A stretch of DNA of 64,000 bases, taken from NCBI RefSeq assembly GCF_035046505.1, contig NC_089825.1:4289063-4353062 (forward strand). The letters run 5' to 3'. The stretch is from Tiliqua scincoides (lineage: Eukaryota; Chordata; Lepidosauria; Squamata; Scincidae). Position 1 is the first letter of the stretch. The number at the start of each line of letters is the position of its first letter. This document shows, piece after piece, positions 1 to 11,222 of the stretch. The notes under the pieces were generated by a model. It saw only the letters and a list, made by a program, of their open reading frames with translations. It was not told the origin of the DNA and searched no databases. The position numbers and the translations under genes are program-made.

Positions 1-36
1 ACTATTAACTAGTAACAAGCTAGCTATTGTTACAGC

Positions 37-47
37 TTTACAGCTAA
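37..47 (+). repeat. Left target-site duplication of the LINE at 48-1594
   Basis: The 11-mer tttacagctaa occurs here and again at 1595-1605, directly at the two ends of the LINE. This is the expected trace of target-primed reverse transcription. Confidence 0.85.
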
Positions 48-1594
48 CATCTCTCTCCTTAGCGTTGTAGGAAAGCTGTTTGCCCGAGTTGTACTAAAGA
101 GGCTCCAGGTACTTGCAGAGAGCGTCTATCCAGAATCGCAGTGTGGATTCCGAGCCAACAGGTCCACCACTGATATGGTATTCTCCCTTAGACAACTGCA
201 GGAGAAATGCAGGGAACAACGACAGCCACTCTTTATAGCCTTCATAGATCTCACAAAGGCTTTCGACCTGGTCAGCAGAGACGGCCTCTTCAAGATTCTC
301 CCCAAGATTGGATGTCCACCCAGGCTCCTCAGGATCATCAGATCTTTCCACAAGGACATGAAGGGCACTGTTGTCTTCAATGGCTCCACATCAGACCCTT
401 TTGACATCCGAAGCGGAGTGAAGCAGGGCTGTGTTCTTGCACCAACCTTGTTTGGGATTTTCTTCGCTGTCCTGCTGAAGCAGGCCTTTGGAACTGCAAC
501 AGAAGGCATCTATCTCCGGACCAGATCAGACGGAAAGCTCTTCAACTTCTCCAGACTGAGAGCAAAATCCAAAGTCCAACTGAAATGTCTGCGTGACTTC
601 CTCTTTGCCGACGATGCAGCTGTCACTACCCACTCTGCCAAAGATCTCCAGCAGCTCATGGATCGTTTTAGCAAGGGCTGCCAAGATTTTGGACTGACAA
701 TCAGCCTGAAGAAAACACAGGTCATGGTTCAGGATGTGGACTCACCTCCCTGCATTACAATCTCTGAGCATGAACTGGAGGTTGTCCATGACTTTGTGTA
801 CCTTGGCTCAACGATCTCCGACACTCTTTCTCTCGATACCGAGCTAAACAAGCGCATCGGTAAAGCAGCTACCACGTTTTCCAGACTCACAAAGAGAGTG
901 TGGTCCAACAAGAAGCTGACGGAACATACCAAGATCCAGGTCTACAGAGCTTGCGTCCTGAGTACACTTCTGTACTGCAGCGAGTCATGGACTCTTCGCT
1001 CACAACAGGAGAGGAAACTGAGCGCTTTCCACATGCGCTGCCTCCGACGCATCCTCGGCATCACCTGGCAGGACAAAGTTCCAAACAACACAGTCCTGGA
1101 ACGTGCTGGAATCCCTAGCATGTATTCACTGCTGAAACAGAGACGCCTGCATTGGCTCGGTCATGTCGTGAGAATGGATGATGGGCGGATCCCAAAGGAT
1201 CTCCTCTACGGAGAACTCGTGCAAGGAAAGCGCCCTACAGGTAGACCACAGCTGCGATACAAGGACATCTGCAAGAGGGATCTGAAGGCCTTAGGGATGG
1301 ACCTCAACAAGTGGGAAACCCTGGCCTCTGAGCGGCCCGCTTGGAGGCAGGCTGTGCAGCATGGCCTTTCCCAGTTTGAAGAGACACTTGGCCAACAGAC
1401 TGAGGCAAAGAGGCAAAGAAGGAAGGCCCATAGCCAGGGAGACAGGCCAGGGACAGACTGCACTTGCTCCTGGTGTGGAAGGGATTGTCACTCCCGAATT
1501 GGCCTTTTCAGCCACACTAGACGCTGTGCCAGAACCACCTTTCAGAGCGCGATACCATAGTCTTTCGAGACTGAAGGTTGCCAATACAATACTA
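48..1594 (+). mobile_element. 5'-truncated LINE with open reverse-transcriptase frame
   Basis: One reading frame is open from about base 16 to the stop at 1558-1560. It encodes the RT part of a non-LTR retrotransposon: CGFRANRSTTD near 150, FIDLTKAFD near 240, SGVKQGCVLAPTLF near 412, the catalytic LFADDA at about 601-618, then HWLGHVVRMDDGRIPKDL, and a C-terminal zinc-finger-like CSWCGRDCHSRIGLFSHTRRC-type motif with C-x2-C and H-x3-H-like spacing near 1465-1530. The insertion is flanked by an exact 11-bp direct repeat (37-47 and 1595-1605), which fixes its ends and shows that it was truncated on insertion just upstream of the RT motifs. There is no poly-A inside the duplication. The clade is uncertain; an RTE-like element is my guess. 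The undamaged 1.5-kb frame suggests a young copy. Confidence 0.9.
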
Positions 1595-1800
1595 TTTACA
1601 GCTAATGAATGCATCTTTCAAAAAAAAAAAAAACCCACCTTATTTTCTCTTCATGAAGTTTGGGGGAGTTTCGAGTGTTTGATGTTTCTCCAGACTTAGC
1701 CTTTCATTTTGCCCAGCAGTAGAGATACCTGCCATCATTGCCCCCCCCCTTGAAAAAAGAGTCGCCCCCCCTTCCACCGCTAGAATCCTGGCCAGGCCTG
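1595..1800 (+). repeat. Older interspersed repeat, host site of the LINE
   Basis: This stretch matches 45940-46125 in order and orientation. Shared blocks include the segment around ttcatgaa (1652), gatgtttctcca (1681), cattttgc (1706), agatacctg (1723) and ctagaatcctgg (1780). The other half of the match lies before the LINE (about 20-47 against 45915-45945). So the LINE landed inside an older copy of this repeat. The A-run at 1621-1634 belongs to it (the second copy has a C-run there), not to the LINE. I do not recognise the family. Confidence 0.7.
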
Positions 1801-1839
1801 TTTGGTACCAGCGCTGAAGGAGCTGTTTTCCGCCTTCCC

Positions 1840-2900
1840 TTCCCTTCCGAGGGCACCTCGCACCTTCGTGCGAAAGCGGGTCCGAGAAGAGGTCGGGGCC
1901 CCGATGACGGCGCTGCGCTGCTTCCAGGGGGGCGGCAGCCTGCGGCTTCTCGCCGACACCCCGAGCCGAGCGCCCCGAAGGCCTCCGGTGGGAAGCTCTG
2001 CCCCTGCCCGGCTCGGAGACCAGGCGGGGCCTCGAGGACCGCCCGCCGGCCCATGCGGTCTCCGCGCGAGCGGCCTCAGCAGCACGCGCGCGGAGGGCGG
2101 CGGGCGCGTGCGGGAGGCCCCTCCTCGGGCGGAACCCAACTGCCGTGGCGGCCCGGACTCCCTTCGCAGCGCCGCGGCGGCCCCTCGACGGCTCCGCGGA
2201 GGGCCGCGGGAGCTCGTCCTGCTCGGAAGCGGCCTGCCTGCGGGGTGGGCTCGGGGCGCTGCGGAGGATGAGCGGCGGAGGGCCGGAGGAGTGCGTGTAC
2301 CGCCTGCTGCCCCTGCCCGAGAAGGGCCCCGCCGCGCCTCCCAGGTACCGCTGCAGTCCTGGGCGCGAGCGGCGGGGGCGGGAGGAGGGAGCTCCGGGGT
2401 GACCCCCTGAGCTTGGCCCGTCTGTGCTCACCCCCACCTTGGACCCGCAGAGGGGGTGCGCAGCTCACCTCGGAGCGGCTCCCGCTCCTGTTCGTGATCC
2501 TGTTCAAGGGTCCGGTTCCGAGTGGGAGCCTCGCGCGGGTCTCGGAAGAGCAGCGCGGGCGGGGCGTCGGGGGGCCCGCACTGACCGCGCTCTGCCCGCA
2601 GGTACGTCTCGCAGTTCCGGGCCTCGGTGACGCGCGAGCTGCGGGAGCGGCCGCGGGAGCCGTGCAGGACGATGGGGCTGCCCCGACTCCGCCTGCCGTC
2701 GCCGGGACACTTTCTCCGCAGGCGCGCCCGGGAGCCGCCGCCGCCGCCCCCACGTAGGTCTGCGAGCCGCGCCGGAGGCAGGGCGGGACGGGGCGGGCTG
2801 CGAGGCCAGCGAAGGGCGCCCCGCCGCCGCCGGGATCCCGAAGGCAGTTCTGGGTCGGAAGCAAGCCGGCCTTTCTCCCGCAAGGGGGGCAGAAGCTTGC
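1840..2900. promoter_or_regulatory. CpG island, ENKUR promoter and first exons
   Basis: The stretch is very GC-rich and dense in CG dinucleotides, in sharp contrast to the flanks. It contains the ENKUR start codon (2268), exon 1, intron 1 and exon 2. I see no TATA box, so a dispersed CpG-type promoter is likely. The transcription start was not located. Confidence 0.75.
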
Positions 2901-5900
2901 TGGGCCGTTGGGGGCTCCGCAGGCGCCCCTCCAGCCCTGCCTCCAGCAGCCTTCCCCCGGATTTCTGCTGCCTCAGCCCCGTGCCCAGGCCTACAACTCA
3001 GCAGCTGGTCCCTGCTGTCACGGGGCAGGACAGAGCAGGCTTGCCCCACAGCCTGCCCCACTGGCTCCCTGAGCAGGGGTGCCGCGCCAGGCGCTTGGCA
3101 GGACTGTCCTGAAGGCATTTCCAAACAGCCTTCTTGGCGGCTGCGGGAACCAGCCTGCCCTTGCCGAACCCGACCCAGGCAAGAGGGAGAGGGGGCAGAA
3201 GCACTGGCCGTGGGTCTCTCACCCTCCAGTTCAAAGCCGGCAGGTAGCTCTTCATCCAAGAGAACACGTACAAAGCACCGGCCAGGTCAAATGCGGTGCC
3301 ACGTATGGCCTGAGAATTGGAGCAGAAGGCAAGAGAAAGGCCCCTTCTCTTTCTGGAGCCCGCACTTCTTCAGCACACCCGTCCAGAACTTTGCACTGCA
3401 TTCATTTCAATGCGTTGCTTCTCCCTCTATTCGGAGTCTACAGATTCCACACTTGTGTTGCTCAGTGACAGCACCTGGCCCACCTCTTGCTCTTAATGAA
3501 GTCCCTGGTTTTGGATATATTTTTAGAAGACTGACCATTTTTCTCTGGTCACTTAATCAGAGAGTAACTGAGAAAGTCACGGGGTTGCGTTACAGAGTGA
3601 AGTTCTTTTTCCTCTCACACAACACCAGAACCGGGTGGGGGGGGGCAGCCACTAAAATTGAGTAAGAACAAAGGGAAATATTTCTTTACCCAGCAAGTAA
3701 GTGATCTGTGGAACTGCTTTCTACAGGATGTAGCGACGTTGTCTGGCCTAGGTGCCTTCCAGAGGAGATTGGACAGGTGATGGAGGAAAAGCCCATCACA
3801 AGGAACACACTGTGGTGACTATATGCAGCCTCCAGGTTCTAAAAGTAGGCTATCTTGACTGCCAGGTGCAAGGGAGTGGCAAGGGGATGCAGTGTCTCAA
3901 GTGCTCCCGGAGGCATTTGGTGGGCCACTGTGAGATCCAGGAAGCTGAACTAGGTGGGCCTTTGTCCTGATCCAGGGGGGCTGTTCTTATGTTCTTAACT
4001 ACAATTCCCAGGAAGCCTTGCAGGTCTCTTGTTGTCTGCTGTGCTCCCTGGGGCATTTGGTGGGCCGCTGTGAGATCCAGGAAGCTGGACTAGGTGGGCC
4101 TTTGTCCTGATCCAGGGGGGCTGTTCTTATGTTCTTAACTACAATTCCCAGAATGCCTTGCAGGTCTCTTGTAATCTGGTGTGCTCCCTGGGGCATTTGG
4201 TGGGCTGCTGTGAGATGCAGGAAGCTGAACTAGGTGGGCCTTTGTCCTGATCCAGGGGGGCTCTTCTGATGTTCTTATGATCTCCACTGTCTAGTCTCAG
4301 GAACAAAAATGGAGATGAGATTTGTCTGGAAAGATTTATTTTTGACAAATCTGTGTTGATGTCTGTTGATCATCGAGTTGTTGTCCAGGTGTGCAGCCCT
4401 TTTAAAGGGTCTCAGCTGGGAGGCAGGTCCATGACTGCTTGAGACACCTTGACCATCTGGGGCCATTTAGGATTTGAAGAGCACTGCTCGAAGTAAGGTA
4501 GGGTGAGGTGGGACACCATCTGACATCTCCCCAGGTGGACCTAAAGCCCTCCCTGTCGCCTTCAAACACTGCAATGCAGTCTGGTCTGGCTATCCCACCA
4601 TAAGGTCAGAGCCAGTTTTGATGCTCAGTGTCTCAAAGCAAAGATGCTGTCTAGCACTGGAGCACTTTTGGGCAGTGAGTTGAGATGTGCAGAACCCTCG
4701 CAGAAACATCACTTGTGACTCCTTCCTCTTCCTTTGAAGGTTCTCAGGTGGGGGTGGGAGGAGCCTTGAAACTGGCTCTAGCTTTTGTGGCTTCAAAGTT
4801 CAGGGAGCAGCCAGGAGAAGCAAAGTAGGCATGAGGTGTCAGAAGAGAGGTGGCGGGTTGGCAAGGGGTGGCTGCACTTCTGTTTGTGTCTTCTTCCTAA
4901 AATATGAGACTTTGTGAAAACAGTGTTGAAATGTTGTGGTTTCTTTTAAAAAAATGCACAGGCAAGAGGCATCGTGTCACGAAGAAGCCGGGAAAACCGT
5001 CGGTGCCACCGAGGACAGAGCACCCTGTCATGGGTGTTCAGAGCAAGAAGAACTTCATTGCCACCAACGCTGCAGAGGCCATCATGGCCGTGCCCAAGAA
5101 GCCTCTTCGTGCCTGTGTTGATGTGCGACAGGGAGATAAATTTCTCCTTGAAAACTCAGGGTTGGTCAAAAAATACCTCCAGAAGAAGGTATGTCTCATT
5201 GCATGGCAGAGTGAGGGCTGCAGCTGAAATATGCTGCTATTATTGACCACTCAGTGTGAATCTATAGGGTTTGTTGGTTCTGCTGCATTGGTTGTGCTTC
5301 TAGTCCTCATTGTGAGCTTCTGTGGGTTGCAGTTGGCGGGAGGGGAAGGTGTCCCGGTCTTCTACACCTACCAGTCCCATCCTACATACTCCTGGCTCAC
5401 TGGCCCAGCACCCCCAGTGAGTCAGAAATGCACATGACCTATTTGTTCTGGTGTATCCTACTACCTTAAGGGCCACAGCCTTGCGTTGACTACAAGTTCT
5501 TGTGCACCTTCACCTGACTGGCAAAGTGCACCAAACAGGTGGGCGTATGAGACACCTGGGGAATTGCCTTCTTGTAGGTGTCATCACCCCTTCCAGCAGC
5601 CAGTCCTCCTGCCAAGGGAAAGCTGAAGCCCTGTGGACCAACTCCCCAACGCTTGCAAGCTCTGGGCTCCCCCAAACTCCAGGGACTTTGGCCTCAAGGC
5701 ACCAGTTCACAGTATAGACTGAGTGGCTTAGGCCAGATGTAGATGGATCCAATTCCTTTGTACTCACACAGACACTAGCCTGTAAGAATATAGTGGTTTA
5801 TTTAAAGAGTTGATTTAAGGTTACATATCACATTGAAAGGCATTTCAAAGAATAAATGCATGACACACACAACGCTAAAACCATAAAGCTAAGCTCCTAA

Positions 5901-8725
5901 GCTGACTTGTTTCTAACGCTCACCTGGATCTTTCCAACTCCTGAGCAAAAGTGTAGGGCAGCTCTTCTACCTGTTATCTCACAACTGACACGAACAGATG
6001 TCCATAATGGAGGGGCAAAGGGCTGTTCCTCCACCTTCCAACAACAGGGTTTTTTATACCTTAAACTGGTAGTTCTGAGACAGCCATAAGTTTAGCCCAG
6101 CCAAAGCTTCTGGAAAAGGATCTCGTCGCCTGCGGCTACTGTGGGTCACCTCCCAACTGGAGATGCACAGCCAACTCCCATTCCCAGTTAGTGAGACCTT
6201 GAAGTCCAGCCTGTTGGCCAAAGTGAGACTCATTATAAGGACCCTCTTTCCCAGTCCACTAACAAGCCCTGTTTCTCCAGCTGCTCTAAAAAGATGGCAG
6301 CCTACAAGATGGAGTCAGGCCTGAGCCAGGGATTCCACCTTGTTCGTCACAGAAGGATATAGATGTTCTAGAAAAAAGAGTAAAAGCACAATTAAAGTCT
6401 TTTTGAAATCAGTGGGCAAGGATTTGGTCCTGGATATATAATCATTCAGGTTCTCAGTTGGCTGGCTTATTAATCCCTTTGCAGGTACTGAGGGCTCACC
6501 ATTAAGGAAAAAGTTGAGAAGGCTTTGCTGTCCTCAGGGTGTGAGTTCGCCCCAGTTCAGTGCAACCTGAGGGAGGGCTTCATCTGGGCAGACTCCCCTG
6601 CAGGTCCCTGGCCACTGCTGACCCCAACCGATCCCCTGTGTGTCTCTGCCCCTACTCCCCCCCCCTTGGAGAGCAAACCAGGAGGGTCTCATTCCCACCC
6701 CTACTCCTCTTCCGTCTTCCAAGTGACAGGGCATGGAAGGATCCTACTTCCAGAACCCAACCACCATCATCAGGAGCCCTGCTGGAGGAAGACAAGGGTG
6801 GTGGGGCTGGCAGGCAGGGGGTTGGCATTCATGTGACACAGCAGGGCGGCGGAATTTGGTGCCCCCTTGAGAGCCTGCTTTTGGGGGGCCACCCCTGCCC
6901 CCGCCCAGCAAACGGTTTCTTAGGCCTGTTGCGTGAGGCTCCTTTCTCAATTCTCAGGGATTCTCAATTCTTACAGGGATACACCAGTATCAAAAATGAG
7001 CAAGCTCCTCCACACACATTCACTCCCCAACTAGCATTTGTTCAGTTGAAACCAGTTACTTCTGACAAACCAGTGAAGGACTGTCACACACTGCTGGGGG
7101 TGCTGCTGAAGAGGCCCCTCTCTTCCCCCAGAAAGAGCCATGGTTTGGTCCTGATAGGCAGGCGGGCCTCCAGTGCTGTTTTGCCACCAAAAATGTTCTT
7201 GGGGATCATTGGGTTCTGGGGGGATTCACTCACCATTCCAGGGGGTCTTTTCATTGGGACAATGGATCCAGGACCCGATGGGGGGGGCTGCTGTTCCAGT
7301 GCTGGCACACTTGGCCTGCAAAGGGCAGCTGTGCTGTGGTTTCCCCACAGGACTTTGGAACTATGCCCAGATACCTGGTGAAGCTCAACGAGGAAGCCCA
7401 GAGAGCACAGGAAGAGGCGGACACCTGTCTCAAGGAGGTTCTGCAACAGAAACGCCCCCAGCGGATCTCCAGGGAAGAGAGGGAGACCCTCCTGGAGGTA
7501 CACAGGCTGGCTACCTGCACTGGCAGAGCCTCAGGGGCTGTCCTTCCCTCTGTTCGCAAGCCTGAGAATGTTGGCACCAGCAGTGCAATAGGGGAATGGA
7601 CACACACACAGATGACTCTCTCGGATTCCCACACCAGGGCTGAGCATGACCAGTTTGGTCTCCAGTATGCAGAACTTGGTGCTTGCATGTCTGCGCCATG
7701 ATGAGAGGGACACATATGACACTGGTTCTGCTGAGCCAGCCCAGGGACCTGCCTAGCCCAGGATGAGCTTGACTAACAGCAGCACTCCAAAGCCTCTCCC
7801 AGCCCTGCTCCCAAGATCAGACCACTCTGCTGGCAACACTCGCTTGGGGCTAGACATAAGAAGAGCAGAAGAACCTCACTGGATCAGGCCAGAGGCCCAT
7901 CCAGTCCAGCTTCACTGCAACTCTGACCAGGTGTTTCCAGAAGCACTGAAGGCAACAAGATACCTGTATCCTGGTGCCACTCCCTTCCACCTGGCATTCA
8001 GAAACAGGCTCCTTCTAGTACTGGAAGATGCACACAGTCATCATGGCTTGTAACCTTTGATGGACTTTTCCTCCATCAGTCTGTCCATGCCCTTTTCAAG
8101 GCATCCAGGCCAGGTGCCATCACCACATCCTGTGGCAAGAAGTTCTACAGATGATTAAAGAAATATTTTCTTTTGTCTGTTCTAACTTTCCCACCACTCC
8201 ATTTTGGTGGCTGTACTCTGGTTCTAGTGCTTTGTGAGAGGGAAAAGAACTGCCCTCTCTCCACTCCATAAGAGTCTTCAAACGTGGAAGACTCTTCAGT
8301 CTGCATAGCAGATGCTCCTCCACTGGCCCAACCCTTTTGTGGAGCATCCCGGCAGCTGAAGGAGCCTCCACCTTTGCCTTGCTGGCTGCTGTCACCCCGT
8401 CTTCTATACAGCCCATCCCAAGGGTGCTCTCAGGGTCCCATAAATGCTTTCCATTCCTATGAGCACTGCTGGGCGAGGAAGGGATTGTGTCTCCCTCCTG
8501 CATGCTTTTTATGGGCCAAATGGATGTTTGTTTTTCCTCCTGCTTGTTTAGGGTCTCAAGAGGAACTGGGAAGAGATCAACCAGGAATTCCAAGGCCTTT
8601 CAGTTGTGACAGGCACAATTCCAAGGAGGCTTCACAGAGAGAAACTGGAGACCCAGATGAAGCAGCTGGAGCACGACATCAGCGCCATTGAGAAGCACTG
8701 CTTCATTTATGTTGCACGCGCGTGA
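2268..8725 (+). CDS. ENKUR: Enkurin, five coding exons
   Basis: Coding exons: 2268-2344, 2602-2753, 4962-5188, 7351-7497 and 8552-8725 (TGA 8723-8725). They sum to 777 nt, giving 258 aa; human enkurin has 256. All introns are GT-AG and the phases close. Exon 1 gives the start plus ECVYRLLPLPEKG and a PPR|Y junction as in the human protein. Exon 2 gives TMGLPRLRLPSPGHFLRR and a proline run that can serve as the known SH3-binding PxxP region. Exon 3 gives HPVMGVQSKKNFIATNAAE. Exons 4-5 form the enkurin domain: YLVKLNEEAQRAQEE, then NWEEINQEFQGLSV, IPRRLHREKLE and KQLEHDISAIEKH, largely helical. Enkurin is a sperm-flagellum and ciliary microtubule inner protein that also binds calmodulin and TRPC channels. 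No frame damage is seen. Confidence 0.95.
3890..4285 (+). repeat. 140-bp tandem repeat, about 2.8 units
   Basis: The block gcatttggtgggc starts at 3913, 4053 and 4193, a period of exactly 140 bp. Each unit is the terminal part of the LINE tail. The first two units are followed by a segment absent from the other LINE tails in the window, starting aactacaattcccag and running into gccttgcagg (3997-4024 and 4137-4164). The third unit runs into unique sequence. The units differ by a few substitutions. Confidence 0.88.
3997..4164 (+). promoter_or_regulatory. Two ZNF143/THAP11-like motifs in tandem units
   Basis: The motif ACTACAATTCCCAG followed by GAAGCCTTGC (3998-4021) or AATGCCTTGC (4138-4161) matches the long ZNF143/THAP11 promoter motif as I know it; the second copy is the closer match. 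They are 140 bp apart in ENKUR intron 2. Whether they are bound is inference. Confidence 0.5.
4290..4890. other. Intronic stretch without recognised features
   Basis: This is ENKUR intron 2 sequence between the tandem LINE tail and exon 3. I see no coding frame, TIR or LINE motif that I can support. Confidence 0.5.
5781..6351 (-). mobile_element. Possible LTR-like element (fossil)
   Basis: Read on the minus strand, it starts TGTGACGAACAAGG and ends TATATTCTTACA, so it has TG...CA ends. A TATAA-like box lies near 6235, and AATAAA-type signals lie near 5796 close to the 3' end, as in an LTR. It sits in ENKUR intron 3. I found no matching target-site duplication, so the assignment is weak. Class and age cannot be judged. 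Confidence 0.35.
6360..7340. other. ENKUR intron 3, right part, nothing recognised
   Basis: Open frames here have no recognisable protein motifs and no splice support. I see no structured repeat. Confidence 0.45.
7853..8280 (-). mobile_element. CR1-superclade LINE 3' end, antisense in ENKUR intron 4
   Basis: The block starting agaacctcactggatcaggc at 7870 is the reverse complement of the common tail (tgatccagcagggctctt), followed by catccagtccagctt. The upstream tail segment, in reverse complement, includes the DAFKR-like region near 8100. It is diverged and 5'-truncated. Confidence 0.75.
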
Positions 8726-9027
8726 GGAGAGTGCGGGGGCACAGACAAAGTGGGGCAGCTCCACTTCTCTTGACTCTGGTGGGAGAGTTTGAGGCACCCC
8801 GGGAGCCTGTGGGGCTCTCATCTAAATACCTTTTCATAGTTCAGATGCCCCCCCTTTTGTTAGCCCAAGGTGAAAAATGAGGTATCTTTGGAGAAGGAAC
8901 TGAACAATATCAGTTTATTCAACAGTAGAAAAATTGCCAAGTTAGTTTTAGTTTTCTTGTAGCTGTTGCCAAGTTTGGATTTTAGAGCACCTTGAAATGT
9001 ACAGCATGCAACTAGAGTTTATTGCAA

Positions 9028-9033
9028 AATAAA
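9028..9033 (+). terminator. ENKUR poly-A signal
   Basis: AATAAA lies 303 nt after the ENKUR stop codon and is followed by T/G-rich sequence, which gives a 3' UTR of roughly 320 nt. Confidence 0.75.
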
Positions 9034-9059
9034 GTTCCCTGTTACAGATTGAGTTACAT

Positions 9060-10980
9060 GTAGTATCAACCTGCCCTTTTATTTTGCTGACTTATGTTGC
9101 TCAAAGTAGCACACAATTAATGTGATTGAGAAGACCACAGGTCATGAAAATAAACTACCATCCAAAGCCTCAAAACAACTACCTCAAAACCACACCCACA
9201 CAAAATGAAGACTCACCCAGAGGGAGATTTGTGAACAATATTCGCAGAAAAATTTTCCTAAGTCCCCCAAACCCCTTTTATGGGGACAACTGAGGTGGGT
9301 TTTCTCTTGTGCTTAAATAATGTGAACCTTCTGCAGGTTTATAGCCCACCATGAACAGGTTCCAGAATTGGCCAATTGGGTGCTTTTCAAGTCTGAGTAG
9401 ATCTGGTGATGCTTCGTAGGAGGATGGACAAGCCTTGGTCCTGCTGCCTGGAAGGCCCCTGCCACCCCTCTGTCTGGCCTGACTGTGCTGGAAGTAGCAG
9501 GGCCTCCATGGCAGCCAAGGAAGCAAGAAGGTTGCTGAGGGGAGGGGAGATCAGGAGGCAGCCACTCACATCTGTGCTCGGAACAGTACTACGTGCAAAG
9601 GGAAACCCTGGTCTGCCTCACCGCAAACAGTCACAACACAAGCTCAGGTCAAGAAGGGCTTGACTCCCACAAGGTAACATGAGCTGTCCTTTCTAGCCAG
9701 CAGGGATGAGCATTTCCAGGCACCCTCAGTTGATGTCCTCGTGGCTTGAAAGGGCTTGTTTGGGAGGTTGAGTCTCTTCTCCAGCTTTGGGGAGAGCTCA
9801 CCTGCAGTCCTGCCCTGCATGGCAGAAGGGAGTGGGAGGGCCAAGGAGCTGGGCGTGTCTTTCCTCCCACATCAAACTCTTCCCTCATGTTCTAGTCCCT
9901 GCTGTCCTGCCTTTCTCCAATTCTGGGCTCCCTCAGCCCTTCCCAGGAAAGGCTCCTGTTCTGGTCCACCCACCTTCAGTAAGATGGCAGCAGAATCCAT
10001 TGCTGCATAATTGTGCTCCCCCCCCCCCCCCGCCATTCTTGCAGTCATTCTCCAAGACCTTGCAGGTTGCAAGGCTGCTGAGAAGAGGGGCTGCTGCATT
10101 GGTCAACCTGAGGGGGGCGGGGCGGTGGAGAGTCATACCCCTGATCAAAGCTTCTTCAAGGAGCCAGGGAGTGGTTTTCTCAAGCTGCGCCCTCAAAGGA
10201 AAACAGTGACGAAGGCACAGGAGGGGAATCAGTTCGCAGTGCAGGCAGCAGGTCAGCCCCTTGTGGCAAACACCAGGCATCCTGCAGCAGCCCAAAGATG
10301 AAGGTGTTCAGCGTGGCACAAGTGCTCATGGACAGGGCTCATTTCAGATATGGCCAAAAAAGGCAGATAAGCATGTTGGAAGCAGAGAGTTGGGAGGCCA
10401 TGTGCTCTGCGGGTCACTCTGTGCCCTTCCCATGCAAAGCACAAACACACATTCTAAGCTTGCATACATTGGAGCTTTGCACAGGAATAGCACAGCAGGC
10501 CCTCTTGGAATCCCAGCCCTTCAAGCACCCAACCTGCAGCCAGTCCCCCAAACACCCAGGGACTGATGCCAGTGGTAGCACAGGCAGCCAAGAGCCAGGA
10601 GGGTGGGGCAATGGCGGTGTTGGGCCTTGCCCCAGGGCTTTAAGCAACCTGGACCTGGCACTGGGATTGCCCCAAGTCTGATGGCGGCTCCTCCTGGAAC
10701 TTGTGGCCTGACACGGTGGCAGCTTCCTGGGGACCTATCACGAAGCAACACACTAACGACGTGTTTATTTAGCGGCACAGCTCATTTGCAGAAACACACT
10801 GTTCAGACGGGGGGGGGGGGAAATAGTGGTTCATTCACCCCACTGCAGGATATAATCTTCCCTTTACTAAACATTTCTCACCCTGTGGCTCCAACAGTCC
10901 CTGAAAGCCACTCTGGATGGACACAGCCTTTTGCCTGCTCCCACGCCTGATCATTGCTGAGAAAGCCACAAAAGTCCTGC
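9060..10980. other. Intergenic between ENKUR and SUCLA2-like gene
   Basis: No supported gene. It contains a 14-base C run (10018-10031) and a 12-base G run (10809-10820). The short open frames overlap one another on both strands and carry no motifs. Confidence 0.5.
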
Positions 10981-10995
10981 TGCCAACATCAGACG

Positions 10996-11001
10996 TTTAT
11001 T
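10996..11001 (-). terminator. Poly-A signal of the SUCLA2-like gene
   Basis: AATAAA on the minus strand lies 222 nt after the stop codon. No genomic A-tract follows closely, so if this is a retrocopy its original poly-A tail has decayed or was short. Confidence 0.6.
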
Positions 11002-11222
11002 TGGAAGAAGATTTTCAACACCAGGCTCTTTCAGACAGTGACTGAGCACATCTAGTGCAACGATGTCTGCGCCTGCGAGGCGGAGGGGGCATCGGCCCGA
11101 AGGATGAGGAGCAACAACCTCTGGAGCCAGCACAGTCAAACAAGGCCCACAGACAGAAAAACGGAGGGAGGGAGTCCAAGAGCAGGCTGGGGACCCGAGG
11201 GTTGTGAGCTCAGATGTGGCTA

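Larger units (their letters stand above)
3600..4285 (+). mobile_element. CR1-superclade LINE 3' end with a tandemly repeated tail
   Basis: The sequence matches the LINE tails at 42200-42620 and 44890-45365: the cacacaacaccagaacc block, tttacccagca, the DAFKRGLD-type region and the end gcatttggtgggcc ... tgatcca ... gttcttatgttctta. It lies in ENKUR intron 2. The final 140 bp is repeated (separate entry). Confidence 0.85.

Noticed and set aside
1621-1634. A-run taken as the poly-A tail of the LINE at 48-1594
   Set aside because: The right target-site duplication (1595-1605) ends before it, and the homologous repeat at 45.9 kb has a C-run in the same place, so it belongs to the older host repeat.
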